NCBI GenBank assembly: GCA_002245135.1
Contig: NGBS01000001.1
Span: 540,705 to 604,704, forward strand
From: Proteromonas lacertae
Taxonomy: Eukaryota; Sar; Bigyra; Opalinata; Proteromonadidae
DNA: 64,000 bases
Direction: 5' to 3'
Shown: positions 11,692-23,859 of the stretch, one piece after another
Layout: each line of letters opens with the position of its first letter
How positions within the stretch are numbered: position 1 is the stretch's first letter
Program-made: the position numbers and the translations under genes
The notes under the pieces: model-generated
Told to the model about the DNA's origin: nothing
The model's database searches: none
Seen by the model: only the letters and a program-made list of their open reading frames with translations

Positions 11692-14600
11692 TTAATTAGC
11701 TTCTTCTAAACGAGCAATCAATTCAGATTTCTTCCCACTTACATCTAATCCTTTCTTGGTTAATAATTCTTTTAATTGAACAACTGTCATTTTGTTATAA
11801 TCAACTTCACCATTTCCTTCTTCTTCTTTATCCTTCTTATCACCACTATCATCATTATTTTCTGAAGTATTTACTTCTTCAGAAACTTTTGATTCAGTTG
11901 AATTATCTTTACTGTTGAGTCTATCAATTAAATCTTGTTTCTTTCCATCAGTTGATAAACCTAATTCAGTTAACAACTCTTTTAGTTTAGGAACAGTCAT
12001 TTTTGAATAATCCTTTTCTTCTGTTTCATCATCATTTTCAGTTGTTTTTTCTTCTTTCTTTTCTTCTTCTTTCTTTCCTTCTGTTGATCCATTTTGTGCA
12101 TTTGTTAATCTTTCTATCAAATCAGCCTTCTTTCCCTCTGTACTTAACCCTTTCATTGTTAATAAATCTTTCAATTGATACACTGTCAATTTATTGTAAT
12201 TCAAATCCATTTCTTCTTCATCATCATCTTCTTCATTCATCTTCTTATTTTCTTCTTCTTCTTCTTCTTCAACTGCTCTTGTTCTTTTCATTGCAGATGT
12301 TCTACTTCTTGTAGCTGGTGTTCTAGCTGGAGTTCTTCCTGCAGCTGCTGTCCCTCTTGTTCTACTTCTTGTTGCTGGTGTTTTTGGTGTTGCTGCTTTT
12401 TTTGCTGGAGTTTCTTCAGTCTTATCCTCTTCTTCTTCTTCTTCTGTTTTTTCTTCTTTTGATTTTGCTGGTGTTCTTCCTCCTCTTCCTCTGCCTCTTC
12501 CTCTACCACCTCTGGTTGCTGGAGTTCTTGCTGTAGGTTTCTTTGCTGGTGTTTTTTCTTCATTATCATATTTCTCTTCTTTTTCTTCTTCTTCTTCATT
12601 TTCTTTTTCTTCCTCCTCTTTTTCTTCATTCTTTGCTGGTGTAGTTGCTTTTCTACCTCTTCCTCTTGTTATTGCTGGAGTTCTTCCTCCTCTTCCACCT
12701 CTTCCTCGTTTAGCTGGTGTTTTAGCTTCAACTTCTTCTTTCTCTTCTTCTTTCTCTTTCTTATCATCATTTTCTTCTTCTTCCATCTTTTCTTCATTTT
12801 CTTTTGGTTTATTATCTATTCCTTCTAATCTTGATATTAATTCCTTCTTATTACCAGATGTAGGTAATCCATGTTCTGATAATATCTTCTTTAACTCTAC
12901 ATTGGTCATATTCTCATATCCTAATTCAACTAACTCATGAACTTCAGAATTATTCAATGGATTATCAACTGGCTCATTATCTTTAACAGGTGTTGATTTC
13001 TTTGTTGGTGATTTAGATGGAGATGTAACTATGTCTGCTGATTTCTCAGGTGATTTAACAGGTGATGCTTCTTTTACTGGAGATGGTTCTTTTTCTGGTG
13101 ATTGTGTTTTTTCTGGTGTTGTTTTTGCTTTCTTTATTGATTCTTTATCTGGAGTTGTTGATTTTCTACTCCTTTTACTGGCTGTAGATGATGGTGTAGA
13201 AGTAGTAGTTGTTGCAGTATCTTCTTTCTTCTCTGGAGTAGTAGTAATTGATTTTGAGTTTCTACCTTTCTTCTTTGGTGGTTCAGCTGTAGTTTCATTA
13301 ACTTTTTCTTCTTCTTCTTTTTCTTCTTCAACTGCTGTTTCTTTATTCTCTTCCTCTTCTTCTTTTGAATTATTTTCATTTGATTTTCTACTTCTCTTTT
13401 TACCAGTTGACGTATTATTATTATTTTCCTCTAAATCTAATGATCTATTAGTTGGAGTATTTGTTAAACTTGGTCTACTACTACTATCACTAGTACTATC
13501 ACTAGTAGTAGTTGAATTCCTTGGTTGTATATCATCAATACTCCATCTTACATTATACTTCATATAAATAGGTGATTTATCAGGTGTAGGAAATGATATT
13601 CTTGTACCTTCAAAAGGAACATGTGGGTAAAATGGTTTATATGGTGTAAATGTCACTTCTTCGTCTACTGGAGTGAAATCAACTTCATCTTCATAATACT
13701 CTTCTACACAATATTGATTTAATTCATCAACATCTTCATCCCATTGTTTCATCATTTCTTCAATTGTTATATTTGAATCATTAGTCTTAGATACTTGATT
13801 ATATGTCTCATAGACTGTATCTTTGACTTTAACAATTGGTGTATTATGTTCAGAATCCCATGTTACATTATATTTCTCATATACTCTTTCTTCAGGTTTA
13901 GTTGGTGTTTCAAATACAATTTTCTTATTTTGTGGTTGTTGTTGTTGGTGGTGGTGGATTTTCTTTTTCTTTTTCTTTCTCTTCTTCTTCTTTCTCATCA
14001 TCAGTATGTACTAATTCATAATAAGACCAACTGGAATTAGGATCATCTCCATTATTATCATCATCATTCACACTATCCATATAGAAATATTCAATATTCT
14101 TATTCTCATTATCACTTTCTTCTAATGATTCCTTACTATTAGCTGATAATTGACTAGATAATGAAGGTGGTAATCCAACATGATAATCGAACTTTGGAGT
14201 TTCTAATTCATTACAAAAATCATCATTATTAAAACTATAATTTAATGATTTAGAGATAGTAAATGGAGTATTACATTCAGATACTAATGGTGATAATTCA
14301 AAGGAAGCTCTTCTACTATCAATCTGTTTCTGTAATGATTCTGGTACACCTTGTTTTACTGGCGTAATTACTTTTTGTTTTAATACTGCTGATCTTAATA
14401 AACTACTATTACTATTATCTTTTGATTTCTTTGCAGATTGTTTCTTAATAGAACTTGGTGTAGATGATGGAGGTGGTAATATATAATCCTCTTGATCCAT
14501 AAAGGTTAATGAATTGATTATATTTGACTGTTTTGGCTTTGGAATTGATAATTTTTTAACAGATGAGTTTGATGAAGTTGATGGTTGATTTGGTGACTTC

Positions 14601-15226
14601 AATATTTCTACTACTAATGAATGTCGATTTTTCTGTGGAGATTGTACACCTAATTGCAAAGATAATCTCTTCTGTTCAGTTGATAATTTTGGTTTGTTTA
14701 TTATAGTTATTGATTTTGGTGTATTTGTGAGTGACTTAACTAAGGATTTATCTTCAGTTATTTTCTTTAAGATGATAGTCTTTCTAAATGGTGTTGATAC
14801 TGGTTGTTTTAATGATCCACGATTGGAACCTTTCTTCTTTGAAGAGGATTTTGTATTAACTGATTTTCTAGGTTTCATATTCTGGGGTGTTTGAGGTATA
14901 GAATTGATACTTGTGGCTTTAGTAAATAGAAAACTACGGTTTGCTATGGTTATCTTATCATTACTATGTAAAATGTATTCACCACTTATTGGCTTGTCAT
15001 TAACAAAAGTCTGATGTTCATTTGATAAACTGAACAGTTTTACTTCACCATTTTCTGGTAGAATTCTAGCATGCTTATCTGATGTCTCTGTATTTGAAAT
15101 CCTTATATCACAATCCAAATTCTGCCCAATTATAGTTTCTGAATGGATGGGGAATATTCCTCCTTGACTGCCATCTTTTTTAAGAACGACTAAACATCCA
15201 GCAATTACAATATCTGTATCATTCAT
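11692..15226 (-). CDS. FHA-domain plus multi-SAP chromatin-type protein (one frame slip in low-complexity region)
   Basis: N-terminal FHA domain (residues ~5-100: IIGQNLDCDIRIS, TSDKHARI, FVNDKPISGEY, NDKITIANRSFLF), very like the FHA of Ki-67. Then S/T-P-rich tails, two copies of a KYN-V-x-W repeat (VYEKYNVTWDSEH; MKYNVRWSIDD), long Glu/Lys tracts, RGG-rich stretches and four SAP motifs near the end (MTNVELKKILSEHGLPTSG; LTVYQLKDLLTMKGLSTEG; MTVPKLKELLTELGLSTDG; MTVVQLKELLTKKGLDVSG). FHA binds phosphothreonine; SAP binds AT-rich DNA, so a chromosome-periphery or scaffold role is likely. The FHA half and the SAP half are in different frames, switching between 13,925 and 14,001 inside a GAA/CAA repeat with no GT...AG available: probably a one-base loss or sequencing error. 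If real, these are two genes. No other introns seen. Confidence 0.7.
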
Positions 15227-15373
15227 TGCTCTATTGGTGTAAAATTAGATATAGAGATAATATACAAATTTCAAACTTCTAATTATCAAAAGAAAATCTA
15301 CAAACGGGAAAAATGCAGATCAAATTTGAAATTGTTAGAATTTGTTAGATATCCCAGTTACTGTTTTTTTCTT

Positions 15374-16022
15374 ATGACTTTGTATTCTTTTCTCTTTTAT
15401 ACTCTAAAAGTGTATCACAAGAAAGAATTCTGTCAAATGTAAAGCCTGAATACCCACCACATCTTGGACCTGGAACTTATGATCCACCTTCAGATTTTGA
15501 TATATCCAAATATAATCCTAGTAATAGTATAAGAGGACAGACTGCATTTTTATCGAGAGGTAGACCAGATGTATGATATTTTATAGTTATTGAACTTTAG
15601 CTTATAACTTCTGATGGTAAAGCATTGCTGAAATGTCCATTAGGTCAGAATCCAAATGTAGGACCTGGAGTATATGAGTATAATTGTTTGTGTTTTTAAA
15701 TCTTAGAGAAATGGATACAATAGCTTATAATACGACAAATATTTATCGTCGTAATGCAATAAGAGCAAAACGGAATGATGTGTCTTGTGAAAGCTGGTAT
15801 AAATAGATAATCGTAATTAATAATAAATAGTGAGATGATGAATGCTCTAGGAGAAACCAGACCAAAAGTTGAAATTAAATCATGTTATTCATCTCGTCCG
15901 AAAGATGTTAGACTAACACAACAACAAATTGAAGATGATATTGAAATGGTTAGAGGTATTGTTTTCTATTAATATTAATATTTATAGAATTACCATCATA
16001 TCCTAAACCTGAAGAGGATTGA
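15374..16022 (+). CDS. PG-rich repeat (SHIPPO/STPG-like) protein
   Basis: Short axonemal-type protein built around the repeat L-G-P-G-x-Y: EYPPHLGPGTYDPPSDF and QNPNVGPGVYE. Such proteins are microtubule inner proteins or line flagellar microtubules. Exons: MTF, then a 29-nt intron (this one ends AAAG), VSQERILSNVK...; 30-nt intron after RGRPD; 29-nt intron inside VYE; 34-nt intron after CES; 31-nt intron before the final ELPSYPKPEED and TGA. About 150 residues. The first exon is only 8 bases and therefore tentative. Confidence 0.7.
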
Positions 16023-16188
16023 GTAAATAATTATTTATTGATTTATCACTTAATTTCATAATTTATTCAATATGTGTATGTTATAGTCTTTTTTCGTAGC
16101 ATATAAGAGTAGATAATATTAAATATACAATTCATTCCCTCTGAAATTAATATTTTGTTATTATTGCCGTTTCACGTTTTTTTTGAAA

Positions 16189-16619
16189 ATGCCTAGCTCT
16201 CCAGATGGAGTGACTATTAATTTTACATTTCCGAATATCGAAATAAAGAAATTAGAAATACATTTTCCTTATACAACTAAAGTTAGTGAGGTGATTAAGA
16301 CTTTAATTGACAATTGGCCAAGTATTTATCGTTTCTAATATATTCTAGCTGCAAATGGTGTTCCAAAACTTGAACCTAATTGTAACATTAAATTGATTTG
16401 CATGGGTTTAGGTTATTTAGATGATTCTAAAACACTTCAGAGTATTTTTGTTGAAAAATGATTTTTTATAATAGATGCTGAAGTTCCATACTTTACTACT
16501 TCTAGTACACCAGTAGTTGTGATAGTAAGAGATAAAAAACAAGGTTCAAGTAGTATACTATTAAATCTTAATTTATTTTTATTCTATTAGGTGATAGTGG
16601 AGCTTGTATTCTGATGTAG
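16189..16619 (+). CDS. UBL3: Membrane-anchored ubiquitin-fold protein (UBL3/MUB)
   Basis: About 105 residues after four GTAT...TAG introns: MPSSPDGVTINFTFPNIEIK, then KVSEVIKTLIDNWP, NCNIKLICMGLGYLDDSKTL, VVVIVRDKK, ending GACILM. The ubiquitin-like fold with the DNWP motif and a C-terminal CaaX box (CILM) is the signature of UBL3/MUB proteins, which are prenylated, sit on membranes and recruit E2 enzymes or sort cargo to vesicles. The CaaX box appears only after the last intron is removed, which strengthens the gene model. Confidence 0.8.
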
Positions 16620-16651
16620 TAAATTAGTTTAAGTCATTATTTAGTATTTAT

Positions 16652-17071
16652 TCATTTTTTATCAGTTTTGATTTCTTTTTGTTTGGCTTGCTCTCGTAAT
16701 TGTGTTCGTTGTTCTTTTGATAATTGATTTCCTAGTTGAAAATTTATCATTCTGTTCATTGCTGAAACATTCACTTTTGGACGATTTGGTCTTTTATTAA
16801 CATTATTTGATTTGTCAGCAGGTTTAAAATTATCATCTTTTGCTTCTTTTATTTCTTTATCTATTGTTTTACTAGATTTCACTTCTTCTGTTGTTTTTGA
16901 AGTTGTTTCTTCTTGTTTTGTGTTTAAATCATCTAATTCTTTTCTTTTATGTGGTGGAATATATTTCTTAGTTGGCCTTTCTTCTTTATCTTCGCTAATC
17001 TTCAATTTCGATAGTTTTTCACTCAAATTATCTATTAGAAATATTAATTAAATAATAAAAATACCCTCCAT
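16652..17071 (-). CDS. Small basic/acidic protein with YIPPHKR motif
   Basis: Not recognised. About 130 residues: MED, a 29-nt intron, then NLSEKLSKLKISEDKEERP and KKYIPPHKRKEL. The Y-x-P-P-H-x-R motif recalls the N-terminal motif of DDX3-type RNA helicases and other translation or mRNP factors, but no helicase follows. The rest is charged and probably disordered (VKSSKTIDKEIKEAKDD; NRPKVNVSAMNRMINFQLGN). An RNA-associated role is only a guess. Confidence 0.6.
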
Positions 17072-17628
17072 TAATATTATAAGAATGTAACTTTCGAGAA
17101 AAAAGAAAAACAAAAATGTGTTTGGCTTGTTATTTTATAGTCCTTACATAGTAATATTCTTTAAAATGAAAGTAAAAGTGTTATGTGTTGAAATATTATG
17201 GTTTTATTGATGTACACGATTTAGCAGAAATAATGTTCAACTGAAAGAGTATAAAACTTCAAAATCTATATAATCTAAGTTCTATTAACTTTATTAATTC
17301 ATTTATTTACTATCATTTCCAAATATTCACAATATATTCTTTTTCTAATCGTTATTCTTCATTTCAATGTTATAGTATTTTTCTTCAACTTTCAATATAT
17401 TTTGCATCAACACAACAAAATATGTAATGTTTTACTGTTCTATTTCATATACAAAAACTCTATAATGAAAAAATAAAATCAAGCTAAATTGAAGTAAAGG
17501 CTTGAAGTAGGGGGTTTATATTACAACTGGATTTTTTAATATTAATATCCTATTTAATTTTCTCTAAAATACAAGCCTACATTAAAGCTTGAGATAATTT
17601 CATTATTATTTGTTGTTGATTAGAAGCA
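17072..17628. other. Intergenic, no gene seen
   Basis: About 560 bp of AT-rich sequence between divergent genes. Stops in all frames, no splice-linked exons, no tRNA-like boxes found. Contains GTTTGGCTTG at 17120-17129 (reverse of a motif recurring near other start codons). Confidence 0.5.
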
Positions 17629-18317
17629 ATGGTCATCAAGTATAATATTATATACTTATATTTATTAATTTCATAATATATAAATCTATATATTAAATAT
17701 ATCCAAACCTCATTATAACCACTTTTTATTTTTGTCAACTTATAGAACAATAAACTGCTCATTCTCTGAATACAGAATTTACCCAGCACATGGTATTAAC
17801 ATGGTTAGACGTGATGGACAAGTATATCTGAAATTCTTTACAAAACTATAGCCACTCCAATTCTTAAACCATAAATGTACATGCATGTACTTACAAAGAA
17901 AGAAACCAGGACATTTAAGATGGTCACTTGCCTGGAGACGTTCAGTAAAGAAAATATCAGCTGTTGCTGCTAGTAGACGTGTAAGAAGAAGACGTGTTGT
18001 TGTACAAAGAGCTATTGTAGGTGCTTCATTAGAAAATATCAATAAGAGAAGAAATGAAACTCCAGAATTACGTAAAGCCCAACAAGAAGCTGCATTAAAG
18101 TATGATATATATATTAGTAATTCTTAATTCTATGAAATACAAATGATGGCTTATGAAACTTGAATACTGAATAAATTTGTGGAAAAATTTAAGCTGATGT
18201 TTTTTTCTCATCTTATAAATTCTATTTATAAAATATTTATATACTTATTATCTTAATAGTGAAATTAAAAAGAGAAAACAAGAAAGAAAAGCTAAGAAAG
18301 CTGCTGGAAAGAAGTAA
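17629..18317 (+). CDS. RPL24: 60S ribosomal protein eL24
   Basis: Large-subunit ribosomal protein. Reassembled: MVIK, a long intron, TINCSFSEYRIYPAHG, MVRRDGQ, a 30-nt intron (GTATATCTG...CTATAG), PLQFLNHKCTCMYLQRKKPG, WSLAWRRSVKKISAVAAS, VVVQRAIVGASLENI, RRNETPELRKAQQEAALK, then a ~145-nt intron and EIKKRKQERKAKKAAGKK-stop. All hallmarks of eL24 are in order (F-S-x-Y-x-I-Y-P-x-H-G, FLNxKC, RRR-rich middle, QRAIxGASLxxI, RKAQ). The two larger introns (about 105 and 145 nt) are exceptions to the tiny-intron rule, as is common in ribosomal protein genes. Confidence 0.93.
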
Positions 18318-18428
18318 TTTGATTATTGCTGTCAACAACATTATTGCTTTTGTTTTTTGGCTTTTTTTATTAATACCTAACAAATGAAATAATTAAATTA
18401 AATCAAAATATAAATATCCAAACATACA

Positions 18429-19058
18429 CTATACATTTTCAAGTTTAATTTGTCTTTCCTTTGGTGATCTCCTCTTTAATTTATTCAATTGCTTGTGTGT
18501 AACTTTAGTAAAATCCCAATCATGATCTAATTTATCAGTTATCTCAATATTTATTCTTCTATTCAACAAATCATTTCTTGTTCTTCTAAACTGTCTTTCT
18601 GTTCTTGGACTTAAGAATCCTTCCTTTTCTAATTCTTCTATTACTGCCTGATCTTTCTTTAATAACGGAAGTAATTGTTTATTGAGTGTTTTTCTGGTTT
18701 TTATACATTTATTATTGATTATTATCTTTGCTGATCTTTTAGCTATTGGTTTTAATTCTTCATCTCTTGGATTGTATGGAATTAACTGTTCATAATCACA
18801 TGTATTGACAAATATAGAAGGAACAGGATCAATCACATCTTGAGGTTGCTGCCTATTAATAATATTACTAAAAAATTTATAAATACTTTACTGATCTTTG
18901 ACATACAATTTCATGTCTCTGTTTTAAATAGTTCAGTCTCATTTGATAATCATTCAGTGGATTCCACTTTCTGACTTTCTTCCTATTAGATCCAATATAT
19001 AATTATATTAATACGGCATTGTTGGAGGTTTGGGGGTTAATGTAGGCGGATTTGACAT
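18429..19058 (-). CDS. Hypothetical basic coiled protein
   Basis: Not recognised. About 185 residues from three exons: MSNPPTLTPKPPTMP, KKVRKWNPLNDYQMRLNYLK..., then QQPQDVIDPVPSIFVNTCDY. Rich in Lys/Arg and helices (LNKQLLPLLKKDQAVIEELE; RTERQFRRTRNDLLNRRINI). No signal peptide or membrane span. Transcribed convergently with eL24 and divergently from CDC27. Confidence 0.6.
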
Positions 19059-19132
19059 TTTTATAAATTTGAACGAAAATAAAAAACAGATGTTTTCATA
19101 CACCTGTTTCATTTTAAATTTGAATATTTGAA

Positions 19133-20819
19133 ATGAATTCTTTGATAAAGCAGAGGATTGAGAAATATTTATCGCAAAAACTTTATGAGAATGGTATATA
19201 ACTCAATGATACTATTTGATAGTGTTTTTTATATGTGATAGAATTGATCCAACACATTCTAATGAACAAATATCCAATTATATAGCCCAATGCTATTATG
19301 AGCAAGGAAAATATAAAAGAGTTTTGTCAGTTTTAGAAAATTCACAATCTCTAGATAATAGATATTTGTTAGCGCAATCTTATTACCACTTGAAATTATT
19401 ATCAGATGCGGAATGTACATTGATAAAAAACACTGAACTTGACAATTTAAATACTCCTTCTATAACAATTGTATAATGCACATTTTTTATTTTTTCAGGA
19501 AGTGGCAAAGACAATACCTGGATATGATGCTGGTTTATACTTATTATCAACAATATATTGTTTAACTCAAAGACAAGAAAGTGCAATACCATTATTAAAA
19601 TTATGTTTAGATATTGATCCTTATTCTTATTGTGCATATGAGAAACTGTGTGAATTAGGAGAAGGTATAATATATATATATATATATATATAATAATTAG
19701 AATATCCAATTTCATCATTATTTATTGACAAATCAACCAATCAGAATGATGAAAACTTCACCAAATTATCTCAAACAATTTCATTAATAACTTATGAATC
19801 ATCCAAATATAATATTAATCAAGCATTGAAGCTATTATCTTCATCATCTATAATATCACAATCACAGATTAATACTGGTTCAATATGTTATATTTATGGT
19901 AACTTGTATTTTCATCAAGGTAATTATGAAAAGTCAATTGAATGGTATGAAAAGATGATAAAAGTATTGTTTTTATACTCTATTTTATTTTAGCATTCTC
20001 CTTATCATTTAGAAGGATGTGATAAATTAAGTACTTCGTACTGGCACAAAAACAATATTTCAGCATTATCAATACTAACAAATACACTCTTAGATTATGA
20101 ACCATTGTCAGAAATATCATGGATTGTTTGCAGTAATTATTATAGTCTACTAAAAGATCATGTAAAATCAGTCAAATATTTGAAAAGAGCTATTGAAATT
20201 AATCCATATTCATTATATAGTTTTATTTTATTAGGACATGAATATACTTATATCGATGATTTTTCATTGGCTTTACAATCTTATGAATCTGCTTTATCAC
20301 TAAATCCAAGATCTTATTTAGCTTGGTATGGTATAGCAACAATCTATTATGAACAGGTATTAATTATTCAATAATTGTTTTTTTTATTTATAGGAATTAT
20401 ACAGTAACAGTTTATATCATTATTTAAAAGCTTCAGAACTATTCCCTAGTTCAATTACGCTATTATCCTATTTAGCAACTGTGTATCAATCATTAGAAGA
20501 TTATGAAAGTGCAAAAAATGTATTAGCAAAAGCAAATGAAATATTACCCAATAATCCTCAAATATGTTTTCAATTGTGTGAATTGTATTATAATCAAGAC
20601 AACTATGATGAAGCATATCGTTATATTCAAATATTATTGAAGAAAACATACACAGATCCAAACATTTATATTGTTGCTGGACATATTTGCAGGAAATTAC
20701 ATAATATAAAAGAAGCTTTACACCATTACACATCAGCATTGTCAATAGATCCTAAAGATTCTTGTGGAGCTAGAAAGTTTCTTAATTTATTAACAGCAAA
20801 TGAAAATAACACTCATTAA
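19133..20819 (+). CDS. CDC27: Anaphase-promoting complex subunit 3 (CDC27), TPR protein
   Basis: TPR scaffold of the APC/C ubiquitin ligase. Begins MNSLIKQRIEKYLSQKLYEN and keeps the family's two TPR blocks: an N-terminal block (NYIAQCYYEQGKYKRVLSV; YLLAQSYYHLKLLSDAE) and a C-terminal block with the diagnostic LGHEYTYIDDFSLALQSYES, NPRSYLAWYGIATIYYEQ, GHICRKLHNIKEALHHY. The segment NPYSYCAYEKLCELGE-like (DIDPYSYCAYEKLCELGE) matches the loop preceding the variable linker; the linker is very short here. Introns at about 19.2, 19.47, 19.66, 19.96 and 20.36 kb; the one at 19.47 ends TTTTTTCAG, a rare non-TAG acceptor in this window. Confidence 0.85.
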
Positions 20820-20904
20820 TTAATATATATTTGCATTTTTTGATAAAAAATGAAAAATTAAAAGAATCAAAACAATTATTTATCTATTATAATTTATTAA
20901 ATTC

Positions 20905-22561
20905 TCACTTACTATCTTCATTTTCATATTTTTCTTCTTCACTATCATCCTCTTTCATTTTCTTAAGTGGATTTTCAGCAGTTCCATCTGTAGGTAAATC
21001 CCTTTTATTAAGTAAATGATAATCTTTTGGTCTAAATCTATTCTCATCAACTTTAGACCATCTTTCACAACAATTATTAAGCCATTCAATTGTCACTATT
21101 TCAACACGCTGGTATTGTTTCATTGCTTGTTTGATCTTGTCTCTTTGAACAGATGGACATATTACGTGAGTAGTAAATTCGTTTACTTCATTACTACATT
21201 CAGCACCGAAATGAATAGCATTTCTCCAACCAGGAAATGAGTCTGGATATGTCTATTTAACAATATATATATATATATATACATCAATTGGAATATAACC
21301 ACTGAATACAATATTGCATCCTTTCAATACTGAGATTCTTACACTTCTTAATACTTCCGCCACTTTATTCTAAAAACAAAAATAAACATAAAAGTAAATA
21401 CATTATGGTTTTCAGATGAATAAAATTGTTTATGTATTTTCAACAATATATTTGATAAAATCAATAGTTGATCATCTTCATGTACCATCTCTGAAATCAC
21501 ATTTCTTCTCCTTATAGTTCCAGTAACAGCATCTGTATAAGGTTCTTCCTCAGATCTAAACCATACAAACTCTTTGATGATTATTAAATGATCAATTTCT
21601 TCCCATACATCAGGTTTATCATCAATTGCAATTGCCTATTCATAATAATTATGAATATATATATATATATATACCATATCAATTCCTTTAAATACGATTC
21701 TTCTAAGACTTTTTATTTTACTATCTGTCACATCATCTCTTGATATTGCTCTATGTTGAAATATTCTATTATCTGGATCAAGTACTTTTGTGATTTCTTC
21801 AGCATATCTTCTACTACCATGCTAATATAATAATAATAATAATAATAATAATAAATGTATATACTGTGAATAAATAAAGTGAATAACATTTTGAAACTCT
21901 TTCTAAAAACTCCTGTAAATTAGGTCTTAATTTCAATATGAAATGTTCTGGCTGTACATATATTTCTTTTAATCCTGACCTTTTAGGATCTGGATATTTA
22001 TCTCTATCACTATATAAACTAGCATGTAAGAGTGTATTATCTATATCTAAAGCACATATTAGTTTCTTTGATTGTAATAGTGTGTTAATTTGATTTATTG
22101 TTTCCTGTTCTGCAAATTTTGAATTTACTGTCATTTCATAACCTCCTGATTGTGTATTAATTCGCACTAATTTGTCTAAGTCCTATATAGAATGATAATA
22201 TTTGATTTATTATACATCATTTTCTAAAGTCAAACCACATTCTGCACAAATTCCATGAAATACTACATTATGCTGACATATTTCAATAGTGCATATTAAT
22301 GAGTCAGAATTTAATTCTTCCCCAACCTTTATGCTATAAAACCAACAATTATACAATAATGTTGACTGAATTGATAATCCCATTACTCTTTGATGTAATT
22401 GTCTCTACTTTATTGTATTTATTGATATATTCAGCCAATACTGTTCCTTTTCTCACTTGATCTTTCTGACGAAAGAATATTTTTGTCACTTTACCTGAAC
22501 TAATTTTAGTGTAATATAAATAGTATTTTTACATATCTGTAGCATAAATTTTCTCAATCAT
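20905..22561 (-). CDS. FCP1: RNA polymerase II CTD phosphatase FCP1
   Basis: Recycles RNA polymerase II by dephosphorylating the CTD. Domains in order: a short biotinyl/lipoyl-like N-terminus (VTKIFFRQKDQVRKGTVLAE), a zinc-like CAECG segment, the FCPH catalytic domain with the DxDxT motif (LICALDIDNTLLHA), LRPNLQEFLERVSKCYSLYL, IAIDDKPDVWEE, and a C-terminal BRCT domain (VIFSGYIP-like NIVFSGYIPID, WLNNCCERW) plus an acidic tail. Introns at about 22.5, 22.35, 22.2, 21.85, 21.65, 21.38 and 21.27 kb. Start ATG at 22559-22561 (MIEKIYATD). One intron acceptor at ~22.33 kb seems to be AAAG. Confidence 0.88.
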
Positions 22562-22622
22562 TCAGCAAAAAAACAAAAAAGTAGTAAATTCTGGTTTGAT
22601 CAGTATCAAGCTTATTTTAATC

Positions 22623-23773
22623 ATGAAGCTTTTATGTGGAGATGAGCTAGGTTATTTGCGTATAGTCGAGATAGAATCCAAGCAACAAGTAATTTACATT
22701 TAGTTATACAATCATAGACTGTATTCGGAGATCCATCAAGAGAGAATGGTATTGAAAGAATGCAGTGGTGTGGTAAAACAGACAAAGAATCAGAAGTGTT
22801 ACTAGCTTTACAGTATAAAATTGTCTTTAATTCATAGTAATGGATCAATAATCGTGAGAAAATCAAATTCAGATTCTATTGTAACTACATTTCCATATGT
22901 TGAAGGGATACCAAAAGGTTTAGGTGTGATTCCAGGAAAGACGTATATAATTTAATATTTTATTGGTTAATAGTCGAAAAGCTATAGTAACAACAGATGA
23001 TGGTGTAACGACAATTTTGCCATGGAAATGTAAAGATGCACAAACAGTTTTTTCAGTCTGTGATGAGAGAACACAATCAAAAAAGATTATAAAAACAATG
23101 GAATTATCTCCATCATTATCATTTATCAGTGTAGGTGGAAATGAATTTGATTTAGAGTTATATAACATAGAAACACAAAAATCACTATGGAAGGCCAAGA
23201 ATCTACCACATGATAAGTTAGATATGAGAGTACCAGTATGGGTCAATTGTCAATCTGTATAAAATAAAGAATTATAATCTTTAATAGTATTTGTCAAGTG
23301 AAGAATCAAATTGTAAAATTGTAGTTGGTACAGGATATCATGAGATTAGATTATATGATACTAAAGCGCAAAGACGTCCTATATTCAATATTGAAGTAGG
23401 AAATTTACCATTTCAATCAATATGTTTATCAAATGATGGTAAATATGCAATATTAGGAAATACTCAAGGAGGTGTATTTAAATTCGATTTAAATATGAGA
23501 AAATCAGTCAGTTCCTATTTAGGAAGTACTGGATCAGTTAGATCTATCAATTGTCATCCAATTTTGCCATATATAGCATTAACTGGATTAGATCAATATG
23601 TTAGAGTTTATGATGTAAATAATAGAAATGATTATAGAAAATACTATGTAAAACAAAAATCAAATTGTGTATTGTGGACTTCTGAAGATGTGATTGTAGA
23701 GAAAACTAAAGAAGATGAAATATGGGATAAGTTAGAAGAAAATAAGAAAAAGAAAAGAAAGTTAAATGAGTAA
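22623..23773 (+). CDS. WDR74: WDR74/Nsa1-like WD-repeat ribosome-biogenesis factor
   Basis: Beta-propeller protein acting in 60S subunit maturation. Exons spliced from MKLLCGDELGYLRIVE; landmarks shared with WDR74/Nsa1: LYNIETQKSLWKAKNLP and KLDMRVPVWV, then VVGTGYHEIRLYDTKAQRRP, AILGNTQGGVFKFDL, GSTGSVRSINCHP, ALTGLDQYVRVYD, and a basic tail (KLEENKKKKRKLNE). Introns are 25-30 nt at about 22.69, 22.81, 22.95 and 23.26 kb. With DHX37, eL24 and this gene, three ribosome-making genes lie within 14 kb. Confidence 0.85.
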
Positions 23774-23859
23774 ATAATTAATTTTTGTTTGTTATGTAGA
23801 TTGTTAGTTTTCACAAAGATATCATAACTAAAACAATTATATAGTGCACTTATATATAT

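Noticed and set aside
12003-13567. Plus-strand frames of Ser/Phe/Leu-rich sequence opposite the SAP gene
   Set aside because: Antisense of GAA/GAT-rich coding repeats; composition is the mirror of the real gene.
17629-18317. Reassigned stop codons (ciliate-like code)
   Set aside because: Stops inside eL24, DYNLT and others vanish when tiny introns are removed, and TAA, TAG and TGA all end conserved proteins at the expected place.
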